Shown piece after piece: positions 1 through 12,335 of a stretch of 64,000 bases of DNA. Made by a program: the position numbers and the translations under genes. The stretch covers positions 142,096,982 to 142,160,981 of the forward strand of contig CM041781.1 of the NCBI GenBank assembly GCA_023374045.1. The letters are read 5' to 3'. Within the stretch, counting starts at the first letter, position 1. Every line of letters begins with the position of its first letter. The notes beneath the pieces were generated by a model. The model was given only the letters and a program-made list of their open reading frames with translations, was not told the origin of the DNA and made no database searches. The stretch comes from Limonium bicolor (taxonomy: Eukaryota; Streptophyta; Magnoliopsida; Caryophyllales; Plumbaginaceae).

Positions 1-1443
1 TGTCTGCTTCTTCGGAGTCCGTCTGAGGTTACCATATCTTACCGCCAGAGGCCCAGGGAGCCTTCGACTCAGATCATCACCGCCATGGCTATATGTCGTG
101 AACTACGACGAGGGAGTGATGTATACCTCTACTATGTCCAGGACATAGAGAGAGACCCAGAGTTTAGTCCTGATGTGCCGGTAGTGTCGGAGTTTCCTGA
201 TGTATTTCCTAAGGAACTGCCGGGCATGCCGCCAGCACGGGAAGTTGAGTTTTAGATTGATTTGGTTCCGGGCACCGGACCAATTGCGAAGGTGCCCTAT
301 CGTATGGCTCCAGCAGAGATGACAGAGCTCAAGGAGCAGCTGAGAGACCTACTCAACAAGGGATTTATCCGCCCTAGCGTTTCACCATGGGGAGCACTGG
401 TCCTCTTTGTGAAGAAGAAGGACGGTAGCCTCCGCCTGTGTATTGATTATCGAGAGCTGAATGCAGTTACGGTGAAGAACCGTTACCCTTTACCACGCAT
501 CGACGACTTATTTGATCAGTTGAAAGGGGCATCAGTATTCTCCAAGATAGATCTACGGTCCGGATACCATCAGATTTCCATCCGTGACAGTGACATTGAG
601 AAGACAGCATTCAGAACAAGGTATGGACATTATGAGTTTACGGTTATGCCATTTGGTCTATCCAATGCACCAGCCAAGTTCATGGACTTAATGAACCGCT
701 TGTTCCAAGATCAGTTGGACAAGTCAGTGGTAGTCTTCATCGACGATATACTTGTGTACTCGAAATCGAGAGGTGAGCACGAAAGCCACCTGAGAAGTGT
801 GTCGCAAACATTGAGAAAGAATCAGTTGTATGCGAAATTTTCAAAGTCTGAGTTTTGGTTGAAGCAAGTGTCCTTTCTTGGACATGTGATTTCTGAAGCC
901 GGGATCGCTGTTGATCCGGCAAAGATTGATGCAGTGCGCACCTGGCCTAGGCCGAAGACAGTTACCGATATCAGGAGCTTCCTCGGTCTGGCGGGTTATT
1001 ATAGGAGGTTTGTGAAGGACTTCTCCAGTGTCTCGAAGCCGATGACTTGCTTGATGAAAAAGGATGCACCATTCGAGTGGACAGTCGACTGTGAGAGTTC
1101 TTTCCAGAGTCTCAAGGATGCTCTGACATCTGCATCAGTCCTGACTTTACCAGACGGTCCAGATGGTTTTGAGGTCTATTGCGACACATCAGGCAGAGGT
1201 ATGGGTTGTGTGTTGATGCAACACGGGAAGGTCGTAGCTTACGCCTCCCGACAGCTGAATAAGCATGAAGAGAACTACCCGACCCACGACTTAGAATTGG
1301 GTGCCATTGTCTTCGCACTGAAGATATGGCGACATCATTTGTATGGGGTAAGTGTGACGATTTATTCTGACCATAAGAGTTTAAAGTACTTGTTCACTCA
1401 GAAGGAGTTGAACATGAGACAAAAAGGTGGGTCGAGTTTCTAA
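1..1443 (+). pseudogene. pol: Ty3/gypsy pol, reverse transcriptase and RNase H part (element G), broken
   Basis: This is the RT and RNase H part of the polyprotein that copies the element's RNA into DNA. Reading frame 1 is already open at base 1, so gag, protease and the 5' LTR lie left of the window. Bases 1-252 encode the protease-RT connector (including SEFPDVFPKELPG), then TAG at 253-255 interrupts it. RT follows, with [13 protein letters not shown], the [13 protein letters not shown] stretch, [13 protein letters not shown] and the catalytic FIDD at 736-747. RNase H acidic residues fit D at 1183-1185, E at 1294-1296 and D at 1369-1371. After NMRQ (about 1425) one base is missing in an A run, shifting the frame and giving a stop at 1441-1443; the normal sequence resumes in frame 3. 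An ATG at 262 opens a long ORF but is not the native start. Similarity to Tekay/Del chromoviruses is by recognition only. Confidence 0.95.
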
Positions 1444-2636
1444 ATGACTATGACATCAATCTGCAGTATAAAGAGGGTAAGGCAAATGTGGTAGCTGACG
1501 CATTGAGTCGCCGAGCACACTCTCTCCATTGGCTAGTCTCTCATACTAGCTTGGTTGAAGAGGTGCGGAGTGCTCAGATGACGGATCAGTATATGATGGA
1601 GATCAGACAGAAGCTTATTGATGGCACATTCGAGGGTCAGAAGTACGACTTCAGACTCCACGATGATGACCTGATTAGGCTTAATGGCTGACTGTGTATA
1701 CCGAGGAGTAGCGCTGAGTTGAAGGAGCGCATATTGAGTGAATCCCACTGTCGTACGACTTTGATTCACCCCGGAGCTTCTAAAATGTATAAGGGTATGA
1801 AACATTATTTTTGGTAGACTGGAATGAAAAAGGATGTAAACGATTATGTGTTGAGGTGTCTCACTTGTCAGAAGGTCAAGTTTGAGCACCGACGGCCTGG
1901 TGGTATGGTACAGCCAATGCTAGTGCCTGAGTGGAAGTTCCATGATATTTCTATGGACTTCGTAGTAGGGCTTCCGCCTACAATGGGAGGTCTGAATATG
2001 ATTTGGGTTGTTGTTGACCGACTGACCAAGGTGGCTCGATTCATACCGATGAAGGACACCTGGAAAGTGGAAAAACTTGCAGAGCTCTTTGATAGAGAAA
2101 TTGTTCGGCACCATGGGGTACCGAAGGCTATCGTGTCTGACAGGGATACCAGATTCCTCTCCAGGTACTGGAAATCCACACGGGAAGCGCTTGGTACCGA
2201 GCTGAAGCTAAGTACAGCGTTCCACCCACAGACAGATGGTCAGAGTGAGCGCACCATCCAGACACTTGAGGATATGTTACGTGCATGTGCACTTGACTTT
2301 CAGACCAGCTGGATTGACAAGTTACATCTGATCGAGTTTAGTTACAACAACAGTTACCATGCTTCGATCAAGATGTCTCCTTTCCAGGCTTTGTACGGTA
2401 GACCATGCCGCACGCCATTATGCTGGGATGAGTCGAGTGAGACGGTCATTATAGGACCAGAGTATCTGGAACAAGTTCAGGCAAAAGTTCGCCAGATCCG
2501 GGCTAACATGAAGGCAACTCAGGATAGACAGAAGTCGTACGCGGATGTGCGCAGACGTGACCTGGAGTTCGCCGTGGGCGATCAGGTATTTTTTAGAGTA
2601 TCTCCCATGAAGGGAGTGTTTCGTTTTGGCCAGAAA
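1444..2636 (+). pseudogene. pol: Ty3/gypsy pol, RNase H tail and integrase (element G), interrupted by R
   Basis: This continues the same polyprotein in frame 3 after the frameshift. [20 protein letters not shown] closes RNase H. The integrase zinc-binding region has paired His (ESHC and LIHPG) and CLTC. The catalytic core shows D in MDFVVG (1956-1958), D in VSDRDTRF (2139-2141) and E in QSERTIQ (2247-2249), with 35 residues between the last two (DD35E). Two stops break it: TGA at 1689-1691, where family members usually have Arg, and TAG at 1815-1817, replacing the second Trp of a YFWW motif. Both fit C-to-T or G-to-A changes. The ORF ends abruptly at FRFGQK (2636), where the R element begins. 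The missing C-terminal part resumes at 25456. Integrase inserts the cDNA into chromosomal DNA; this copy cannot make it. Confidence 0.95.
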
Positions 2637-3074
2637 TGTAACACCTCTACCGTTAATACCGTTATTACCGTCCAATCTCCTTATACATTCCAGATTCACG
2701 CAGCGGATACTTACATACTCAACGGTGGGTGATACACTGCCGTTAATCACCCACGTGACTAGCAAGGCTACTACTACAACATACAGCATCGGTCTGATGG
2801 ACCGGAATCCCGAGCCCTACACCTTTACATTACATACTCCATTTATCAATCAAATACTACAATGCTCCATTCAACACTTTACTCTTTCACAATACCATAC
2901 AATACAATATACATAACCGAGTTCACTAGGTTCCAAATACAAATACAACGCTTCCTTCAATTTCATACATACTCACTAGGAGTCTATCCACTACCCATTC
3001 CTCACAACTCCTTACTATCTAATTACAAGGATGTGCCACCGGTCTCTTACCTCATCCACATCCGCTTCGGGTAC

Positions 3075-3170
3075 CTGCATACTAAAAACATTCCCCCTAG
3101 GGGTCAGCTTTCGCTGCATATGATAACCGCATACCCCGCGTACTAGTGAGGGTACGCCGACCACTTGGTC
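3075..3170 (-). other. Conserved 3'-LTR hairpin block with acceptor-like CAG (R 3' LTR)
   Basis: In element orientation it reads AAGCTGACCCCTAGGGGG and, about 15 bases later, TATGCAG followed by GTACCC. A C4-5/G4-5 hairpin followed by a splice-acceptor-like CAG recurs at the same distance from the end of the G, H, S1, S2 and X LTRs. In R the pyrimidine tract is weaker than in the others. Confidence 0.5.
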
Positions 3171-4284
3171 GAATACATGAAGTTCATTTTACAATACATA
3201 CATACATACATGCTTCATTCATACCAATACAATACTTTACAAGGACACATTCATACAGTTCAATACATACGCGGAAGACAATACAAGTCAACCATCCATA
3301 CTTACCTTCACCGGAATACGCATACACAGTACATACACAATACTTACACAATACACCATACTTGTTAGCTCCATTTGTCCACCCGGGTTAATCGGGTGGA
3401 GATTACTCTTTTACTCGTTCCACAGTACTTACGCATACTACTCATACTCATACATACTTACTTACTTACTCTTACTCATGTTAAGTCGTCGGGACCTCCG
3501 GCCCGGGGACTACTCCGTCCCACCACCGGGATTTACTTGGTTCACCAATCCAGGATGCTACCCATGTTAGGGATTTGGGCCGTGGACTAGTTTAAGAACC
3601 AGGAATCGGATCCAACCTCTTGTGTCTCCTCCTCACGCGTGGCCGAAGCTATATCGGACTTCTACTCATTCCAATTTATTCCTTACTTATGTTAGGAGTT
3701 AGGTAGTTAGGAATTAGCAGAAGTCATTCATTCAAGCCACATACACAATACATTGTACATATACACATCCATACAAATACATTACAATATACAAGTACAC
3801 TACGAAATACAATACACTTCATCATCATTCATATATTTCATGAATTATACAAACTATTGTTCAAGACAAATATCAAGAACAATGTAAACAAGCACAAGTA
3901 AGCAATATAGTCCGATTCATGCATTTATCTTATTAGGTGATCAAACACACAAATCGGGGTAACCAGATTAGGATACAGGGCATGAAGAAATCATACTGTT
4001 CACCGTTGTACTTGTATCCACTTTCCTCCGGTGTTCACAATCCAAGTCCTATAACATACATGTGATCGAGTGGTTAATTCCCTATGGGTAACCCAACACG
4101 TTTCATCCTTTATGTTTCCCAATGTACCATTACTAGTTCCTTAGATTTCATACTTAATTCCAAATCATTTACTCACATCATTTCCTAAGCTCATTTCTTA
4201 GGTTCTTATGTGTATATTATTTTCTCCTTACCATCATTATTCTCCCTATGGTTTACTGCTTAAGCCCATAATTTTTTTTTGACC

Positions 4285-4535
4285 GGACCTCCCCTGTGGG
4301 GCGGTCCCTAGGGGCGGTCCGAGACAGAAGCCATCTACGCTGCGAGATTCCAGTACTGGACCTCCCCACAGGGGCGGTCCGTAGGGGCGGTCCGAGACAA
4401 ACAATTTTTTTTCCTTTCTCTGCATTGGACCTCCCCTGTGGGGCGGTCCCTAGGGGCGGTCCATGACAGAAACGAATCTGTCCAGCTGAATTCGACTATG
4501 GACCTCCCCACAGGGGCGGTCCATAGGGGCGGTCC
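4285..4535. repeat. Hairpin array, GGACCTCCCC type (R 3' LTR), four units
   Basis: There are four units, at 4285-4320, 4358-4393, 4427-4462 and 4500-4535. Each has a left arm GGACCTCCCC, a 3-nt spacer, a right arm GGGGCGGTCC, another 3-nt spacer (CTA, GTA or ATA) and a second copy of the right arm. Left and right arms pair with one internal mismatch. The loop alternates between TGT and ACA from unit to unit. The linkers are 37, 33 and 37 nt. Confidence 0.9.
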
Positions 4536-6039
4536 ACAACAGACCCTGTTTTTAAAAGTGTTTTTCTACTCATTTTGGACTCCAAATTCACCCAAATTTT
4601 TTTCTACTTACTCCACAATCTTTCCACATGTTACCTACATGTTTAAACACTTTAAAACATGCATTAAACCTCTCCAAATCATTGGTTAAACCCTTACTCC
4701 AATTCTTGCTCAAATTCACAAACATCAATTCTTACCTTTTGCACTTTGCACACTAGTGCACTTATAACTTTCTCTTGCTAGTTTCCTCACCTCCTACCAA
4801 CTCACTTAATAACCATTCCAAATCCTTTATAACCATTTGAAATAACTATACTCAAGTTCTTCATTCATTTCCAAGGTTGTGCACACCAACTATCCTCCTA
4901 AAATTCAAGGTACTAATACACTGTTTTGCTACAGATTTTTGTTCCCACTTCTACCATTCAATACTCCCTCTATCAATACCATTCCTAGCATTCTAATTGC
5001 ATTACCTTCCACTCAAGTTCTCCCCATTATCTAACTCCATTCAACTACTGTTACATCATGGTCAATCACTCACAACTACTACCAAAGCACACCTAGTTAT
5101 TGTCTAGGTTGTTCCCTCTCCTTACACATCTAAGTCCTCTAATTTCCATACAAATTTGGGCAGAGTTTCCCCTAAAATTCTCACTTTGCCCACATACCAT
5201 TTCAGCTAAAAATTCATTCCCAAATCTCCATATTGATTCACACATCATTACTCACACTACAACACACAAATTTTCCTGCACATGTACATACATTACCCAT
5301 GGTTTTTCCCAAGCTTTTAAACAACATTTACAAGCTTCAAAACAGCTACATTACCTTACTCATCATACTTCAACATACCTACTACTCATAATCTCATTCA
5401 TTACCCATTTCAAGTACTTAAAATCTGTTACAATACCATACACCAAAACTAGCTCAAGGTAAGGGCATTTACCTTGTTCTTTCTAGCTTCTCTTTCTTTC
5501 TCCTTTCTTCTTTTCCTCTTCCTTTCTTCTTGTTCTCGGTTTCAAATGGAGTTCACACTCCAATGCTACAGCCCATACCAATACACAAATTCTAACTTAG
5601 AATTTCCTCCTTAAACTGCCTAGGGTTTATACATGTTAAGGTTTAAAAGAATATTACCTTCAACCACTAAGTGGAGTACTTGGCTAGCAAGAGAGCAAGA
5701 TTCCAGCACCAATGAAGAGACCAAAATCGGCTGGAACAATGACACCAACAAGGGCTCATTTGGAATTTTCGTTTTGCCCAAAAGGGCTAGAAAAAGGTAA
5801 GCTTTCAAGGATATTTTACCTCAAAATGACAAGGAGAAGGAGGTGGTTCTAATGGTGGTGTTGGAGCTCCAAATGCTGCACACCCATGGAGATGAAGATG
5901 CTTGTTTTCAATTTTGAAAAGAGGAAGTGTTGCTCTTGATGAGAGGATTCCAATGGTGTAGTTTTTATAATTTTTGGAAGAGATTCAAGGGGGTTACAAG
6001 AGGAGAGAAGGTAGTTTTGTGTGTGTTTGCTCAAAACTC

Positions 6040-6250
6040 CATTGCTGTTTGCTGGGGAAGAAGGAAAGAAATGAGAGAGTGAGGGTGAGTGTGTATACGT
6101 GAGTGAGGAGAATAGAATAGAGGAGAGAGAGTGTGAGTGAGGGTGGGGTTACTTTATGCTTTTAATTATGTTTGTCTTTTGCAAATGAAAAGGGAATTAA
6201 TAGAGTGTGTGAGAGAGGGGGCCATCGGCTGGCACTAGCACACACACACA
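6040..6250. repeat. GA/TG-rich low-complexity stretch in R LTR
   Basis: A purine- and GTGAG-rich tract ends in a CACACACACAC run near 6239-6250. A close copy lies at about 24750-24945 in the other R LTR. In element orientation it is CT-rich and could be the start of the transcribed leader (inference). Confidence 0.6.
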
Positions 6251-6764
6251 ACTTCACTTTTTATTTTAAAAGTGGACACATAAGTTTTGGTTATTTATGT
6301 TTCTACCCCACAACTTCCCGTTTTTGACAGTTTTTACTAATTTCTCGTTTTATTGATTTTATTGGTTCTAGTGCTTCACTAATATTTATTAATGATTATT
6401 TGGTTGACCAAAATTGTTACGAGTCTATTTGACCCGCTTAAAGTCACGTTTTCCCGGTTACCTCGAAAAACGCGCTTTAAGGTTCGTTAGTGTTTTTAAT
6501 CCATTTTAAGGATCCGTTTTCTTCGGGATTTGTTCCCTACTATTTATTTAGACTTAACTAAGCCTTTAGAATCCTCATAATACGCTAACCGAGGTCTAAT
6601 ACCTCCTATGGTTAGTTAACGCTTATTTAGCATCTTTCGCTTTTTAAGCGTTTCTTTATTGCTTTTGGATTTATTTTCCTTTACCAATATTTCTTAATCA
6701 TTATTAGGCCCTTAAATACCTATTAGGATAATTTAATCGCCATATTTAAGGTCGGGGTATTTCA

Positions 6765-6780
6765 ATCTACCCCCCTTAAG
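6765..6780 (-). other. Polypurine tract of element R
   Basis: On the minus strand CTTAAGGGGGGTAGAT lies directly against the LTR start TGAAATACCCC. This is the standard position for the plus-strand DNA primer. The X and G elements have the same motif. Confidence 0.85.
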
Positions 6781-7289
6781 AACTTTGTCCTCAAAGTTGT
6801 TCGAGGTTACAAGTTTACAATGCTTACTCATCCTTACATGTCTAATACCGAAAGTCACACATTCTTCCTCCTTACAATTCCCAAATCCACTACTCATGGT
6901 CTCTACATTCCATACCATACAAATGTACTATAATTACTCCAATCCACATTACTACCAACCATCGGTTCCATATTACCAGGTTTTCACATATATACGATGC
7001 AAAGCTATCCCCAAGCAATGCAATACACACACACAGTCCCGCAGGCACTCAGGTCATCTAGACACAGGACTCCTCTATGTCCCGATGCCCTTGGAATAAT
7101 ACAATATGTTACACTACTGTCTTCTCCGGTATAAGCTTCTAACCAAATCCTTATTCTCAGTCTAAGGAAAATCCTTCCCAACAGCTAATTAGCAATCCTT
7201 CTAAAGCATCCAACTCCAAATTCCAATTTATATTCATTGCTTCTATCCTATGTGTGATTCTTATTACCACTTGAGGGGAGCTTCAAGAA

Positions 7290-7380
7290 TCATTCGACCC
7301 TGATGTGATCAGCATCAGTGTTGAACTATCTTTCCACCCCAATTTGTGTTCATTTTCCCTCGATCTGATCAGGATCAAGT
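7290..7380. repeat. Paired GATC-centred palindromes in R internal region
   Basis: CTGATGTGATCAGCATCAG (near 7300-7318) is a near-perfect palindrome, and GATCTGATCAGGATC follows near 7362-7376. The first recurs in X copy B (near 61476-61494) but is changed in X copy A (near 42484). Confidence 0.6.
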
Positions 7381-7992
7381 TCGACTTCCCGCATCAGTTT
7401 CAAACAACCAAATAATTCAATTGTTTCAATTTATATCTTTTTACTCTTCCTAGTCATAATTACAAATTCATACATCTCCAAAGGATGGAATTCAGTCCAT
7501 CGATCATCCTCACTCTACTTCCAAATACTTTACTTCAAGATTCAATGCCTAAGTGCTCATTTCATTAACCTTCACTACTTCCATCCATTACTCTCCATCG
7601 TTTCAAATATTCTAACTAGGGATTACCATACTTGTATAATTTAGTTGTTCTCAATTTACTTCCAATAACTTACTTACGAATACACTACTCTGAGAATTCA
7701 TTCCTCAACTACTCTCATTCATTTCGTACTACTTCTTCAAAGGCTACAATACTTGTGGAGCTCCGTCCACTACTCGTTATTTTTCTTTTACTAATACTCT
7801 TACATGGTGTTACAAGGTAGGTATATCCATCCTATGGTATTTGCATCTCTCATGCCTAATTACCACATTTTCAATATGAATGAATACTTATGTTTATTTA
7901 GCATAGTACCAATCATCCAATCAATTCTCATTTGTGCTATGCACATTATAGTTTATGTGTTTTATTCATAAAGTTCACATTATCGGTTTTCG

Positions 7993-8006
7993 CTCTACCC
8001 CCCTTA
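7993..8006 (-). other. Second, internal PPT-like motif of element R
   Basis: On the minus strand AAGGGGGGTAGAGCG lies about 1.2 kb upstream of the true PPT. Directly before it is the inverted repeat GGATTACG..CGTAATCC (8011-8030 on the plus strand). X has the same arrangement at 41840-41874 and 60839-60874. Confidence 0.65.
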
Positions 8007-11000
8007 AAAGGGATTACGCCCACGTAATCCACCATATGTTATTATTACTAAACATTGGTTTACTCAATTGGGCAATCTGAAGCGTTTTAGCTTCTTTACG
8101 GTTTGTTACATAATATACCCTTGTCAAAGGGTCTTAATCATAACAATGGTTTAGTCTTTGCACCAAGGATTCCTATATGAGTTTATTTAACTCATGATTA
8201 ATTTGGTTCCAGCCTATTAGGCTTCAAGGCATTAATAGCCATTCTACTATACTTACTAGGTATGATTTCTTCATCCTAGCTAGGGCCCACTAGCTTCTGC
8301 TGCGCGACCCTGATAATCTTAGTACTTAATTGCTCTTTGGTTATTCCAAATGTGCTACTCATCGCCTTTTTGTCCCTCTATTGTGGGAATAAGGTTTACT
8401 AACAGCGTGGTATTCTTTACCGCTGTTTGAACTTAATGAGTTTAAGATTTATAACCAGCTCTCTGGCAATCTCTTATGTATACTATTCGTACTCCCATGA
8501 TTATTCACTAAGTTCCTCCGGCTTATTGTCGGGCGAGGTTAAGTCACTACTTAGTTGTAGTGCTTCCTCTGTCAACAGCTTCTGACTTATACCAGTTCTT
8601 CTGGTTCAGTACAAGTGTGCTTTTAGTTGTATGACCTTGCATTTTCTATGCATCGGTTCTAGTGACTTTCTTAAGTCTCCTTTCACCTTTTATTCCACTG
8701 GAATTCACATGTTGTGATTGTTAGTGTGTTTTACACTCTTCGTGCTTCTTTGGCCTTAGGCCGCACGGTTTGTTGCTAAGCTTGCTTAACTGGCTTATGC
8801 CATCTTCGTTGGTGAAAAGAAGGGTTCACTACAATTTACGTTTCCATATTCCTAGCTATCCCACTAGATCATTAGCTGCACAAGTGCAATACCAAAACAC
8901 TCAGTCATATAGAGTGCAGAGGCGTAAACGCTTGAAAGTAAGTCACTTATGTGATAGGAAAGAATATTTCTGCCTGTCATCTCATACTTGTATTCCGTGT
9001 CATTATCTAACTACTTCCTCATAACGGTCGCTTGTTGCGCACCGCATTCTTGCGTATTGTACAACATCGTTCTTACGGTCTCTGTTACTGTGGTAGCTCA
9101 TCTTCACTCATTACCATTGTCGTTGGCACCATTTCCTTATGGTGTAGATACACTAGGAAGTTCCTAGTTCATATGTATGATGGTTGCCGTAGCGTACTAT
9201 AATGTTATTATCTTCCCCATGTGGAGATATTTTATTTCAGTTTACGTTTTATGTGTAGGTTAGCTTACCTCACATTCTATCATCATTTACGATATGATTT
9301 ACCAAGTATCTTGGTTGACCAAGGATGAGGTAATTCATCGGGCTATAAGCTCTCTTGAGCGCTGGTCATTCATGGTGTGCAATGTGCATTCCCGTTGATT
9401 ATTTTGACAATTATTGTCTTCCAGTGCCGAGCATTGGTTATAGGCTCTAGTTGTGTAGTACTACTTGTATGTACATCACCGGGACATCCCAAGAACTTCG
9501 AGGGTTTTCTGGTCCTGTTCTTCAATTGAAGGGTATTTTATCACTGACAAGTGAAGGTTCTTGTTGAGGGTTGTCTCCACTCATAGGTCTCGTGACGAGG
9601 TTTACCATATTGGTGTTTACACAATGGTTCACCACATGCTTGGGTGCGCATGGGGTACGCTTACTCCTTAAGTCGTAATGGTTTGGAAAATCTCATTTCC
9701 TTGTTCCATCGCCCCTTGGCAATATCTATATGCGTAGGCTTTATTGTTATAGTAGATGGAAGTCTTCCCTACGGGTTCCCATCTTCATCACATTGGTGGT
9801 CTTCGGTCAATGGGATGTACCTTTCCTCGAGTTTCCCGCAGTGTCCAAGTGTGGACTAGGCCATTGTTGGCATTATAACGTTTTCTATGCCTCTGTGTTA
9901 ATCATTTCTACAGACGGCATGAAGGGTAGTTACAAGCTTCGTCAACTGTATACTAGACTGATGCTCTAGTGATAGTGACACTGAGTTGGCCATTATTACA
10001 AGCCACTCAGGATGTTGGGTTTGAATTGATGGTTCAGTTGTTGATTTCTTTGTCGTATGAGACAATATCTCTTGCAAGTCTTATTACCAAGTGGTGTGGG
10101 TTATGCAACTGTTAGGGTTTACATAACATAGTTGGTTGATGGCTTTTAAGCCTTATTGCTGTAAGCCATGCTCTTTGCAAGCTGCTTATACATGTTTCCA
10201 CTCCCTGTATACCCCATAGGTTGGAGGTATTACTAGGCTCCATGGTAAGTCGTGACATCACGCTTCCGTTCATAGGAGACCCTTTGGGCAATCTGGTGTT
10301 AATTCGGGCCTTCTGGTAATTTATGTTATTTCCTGTTAAGTGAAATCCCTTCGGTGTCCTAACTGAATGTTCCTTCTAGCTCATGTGCTCTTATCATGGC
10401 GCTTGTTCAACTGTTGTTATCTCAGACACCCTTCAAGGATTGCTCCTGAGTGTTGTTAGTTATGCTGTTACATCCGGCTAATGTTTACGATATGTTGTGT
10501 CTACTATACCGCCTTGTGGTATTGTATTTGAGTTATTCCCTTTTTGAGTTATAACGTCTCCCGCACTTGGGTAGACTGTTTATACTTTCTCCTAGTGTTC
10601 TAGGCTAGGTATCCTTTCCAGCTGTCAGGTAATTGCTTGAATTATTTGAGACATATCCAATATCTATACTTATTAGTTTGTGCTTTTTGCACATCTAATT
10701 CTTATTCCTTATCTTCAAATGGATTCTCTGAGTTCTTTTATGCTAATTACTTAGCTGAGTTGCTTCTCCTTGATCGTCTGAGGTGTCCAGCTGTTCGGGT
10801 TTGAACTTACTCCTGGTCTGTAGAGCGGAGTTAACTACTTCCCGTGTTTCTTACACCACATGTATACATATGTGGGGTACCGTGTTGATACGTTACCACT
10901 TACCTAACTATATGTCAGGCCCGCAAGCTCCTTCGGAGTGCGGTCGTCCCACATCCCGTAATTGGGTACACTCGTAATGTTCGTCACACGCCTAGGTGAA

Positions 11001-12318
11001 GTATTCTATTGTCAACTCCTCTTGTATCATTCTATGATACTCACCGTTATTCTATTGGTTTGGTTTTAAAATCCAAGGTTTAAAAGAAAGTTTATGGTTT
11101 TCAAAGAAAACTTGGTTTTGAAAAATAATAGTTCAGTGTTAAAAGAGGTTCTTTATGGCATAGCCATGTTTGAAATCTTGACCAAGTCCAGCTTCCGCTG
11201 ACTGGTGTATCCTTTGTACAATGGTCAGGCCGCCAGGCCTTTCCAAGGTTCCATTCTTCCAGTTTTTAGGATGTGTGATCCTGTAGTTGTTCCATTACGG
11301 CCACAGTACATTACTATGTACTTGTGGTGTGTTAGGGTTCCTCTACGTGTTTATGTCCTTACTGCACTTGTCGTGGCAAGTGCGTGGTACAGGTGGTTTT
11401 TGGGTAAACCTATACCGGTCACCGTGTGGTTTCCACTCGTATTTGGGTAGTCTTGTTGACTCTTCCCTTGATCTTATTGATCTATGTTTTGGATCCTTGA
11501 TCCTTTAAGTAGTTCCTCTGTGATCTTGACGGGGTACTTCTCCAATCCTTGGAGATTCCCATTTATTTAGTTTGTGTTTTTCCTTGTTGCTCGTTCCCAC
11601 TGGTTTACCATGGCGATTGAGCCTTAACTGGTTTAGGCACTACCCTTGTAGTCCTATCGGTTCATATCCCGTGGATATCCTTGTAGCTGTGTAAGCTATG
11701 TCGGCCAGGCATTGTAATCTTTTGGTGTTGTAGTTTAGAGTTAATCACTCCTGACTATGTCCTTAGTCAGTTGGTATACCATTGGTGGTATTATCTAGCA
11801 ACTGCTGTCCCGCAGACTTGTGTCTCGGGTTCCATTATTGTTCCTTTCCCATTTCGTTGCACGGTTAGTGCTTCTTTTCCTGCTGTTGGTTGTCTAGCCA
11901 GGTTTCGCGACTGCTAAGCACGTCGCCCCATGCTGTTGTAAGTTGTAGCCTCCTTATGGTTGGAATGCTCATTCTACCGCTATTGAGTGCGGGTATTGTT
12001 GTTTAACCGGGATCCATCTCCGGGTCTTCCAATCCCTGGAATTTACTATATGTCGGTTCTTGTTTACCGAACGGTGGTTTCACCACTGCCAGATCGGGTT
12101 TTCCCGAGTGTGAGAGGACTTTCCTTCTCTCTAGCGTTCTTTCCAAGTTACACAATGGTTTACGGAGGGCGGGTCTGGTATTGTAGGTATCCGGTACTCA
12201 CTGGGAGTTCCTAACTAGCATATCTCTAATGCTAACACTCAGCCCTTAGCCCTAAACTTCTAATCCCTAACTCGGTATTTCCTAAACTCGGTATTTCCAG
12301 TCATGAGGGCGATACTTC

Positions 12319-12330
12319 GCTCTGATACCA
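12319..12330 (-). other. Primer-binding site of element R
   Basis: The plus strand reads GCTCTGATACCA, so the minus strand reads TGGTATCAGAGC, five bases inside the 5' LTR end. This motif is the usual initiator tRNA-Met PBS of plant LTR elements. Confidence 0.9.
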
Positions 12331-12335
12331 CTTTT

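Larger units (their letters stand above)
2637..6764 (-). repeat. 3' LTR of element R (4.13 kb)
   Basis: On the plus strand it begins TGTAACACCTCTACC and ends GGGGTATTTCA, so in element orientation it runs from TGAAATACCCC to GGTGTTACA. It is nearly colinear with the segments at 12336-14036, 18562-19825 and 24269-25455. It contains a four-unit hairpin array (4285-4535), a CATA-rich repeat (3198-3213), a conserved 3'-end hairpin block (3075-3170) and a purine/TG-rich stretch (about 6055-6250). In element orientation that last stretch is CT-rich, like a plant leader. Short ORFs inside it do not resemble known proteins. Confidence 0.9.
6765..12335 (-). mobile_element. Non-coding internal region of element R (5.57 kb)
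   Basis: No frame gives Gag, protease, RT, integrase or envelope motifs; ORFs are under 90 codons and look random. Several stretches match the X internal regions. Next to the PBS, both carry an ACTCGGGAAAA..CCCGATCTGGCAG stretch (near 12090 here, near 37715 in X). Both have CCTTGGAAAGGCCTG (about 11235 here, 38563 in X) and a shared segment ending in a second PPT (about 7993 here, 41860 in X). The region therefore behaves as a conserved non-coding domain, possibly for RNA packaging or folding (inference). Confidence 0.8.

Noticed and set aside
262..1443. ATG at 262 as the true start of a separate protein
   Set aside because: The same frame is open upstream from base 1 with typical pol connector sequence. 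The ATG is an internal codon after the TAG at 253.
2626..3590. Chain of plus-strand ORFs rich in Tyr, His and Thr
   Set aside because: They arise from CATA-type repeats in the R LTR and recur at 12424-13274. They have no protein features.
12319..12330. tRNA gene near the tRNA-like motif
   Set aside because: Only the 12-base primer-binding site is present; there is no cloverleaf around it.
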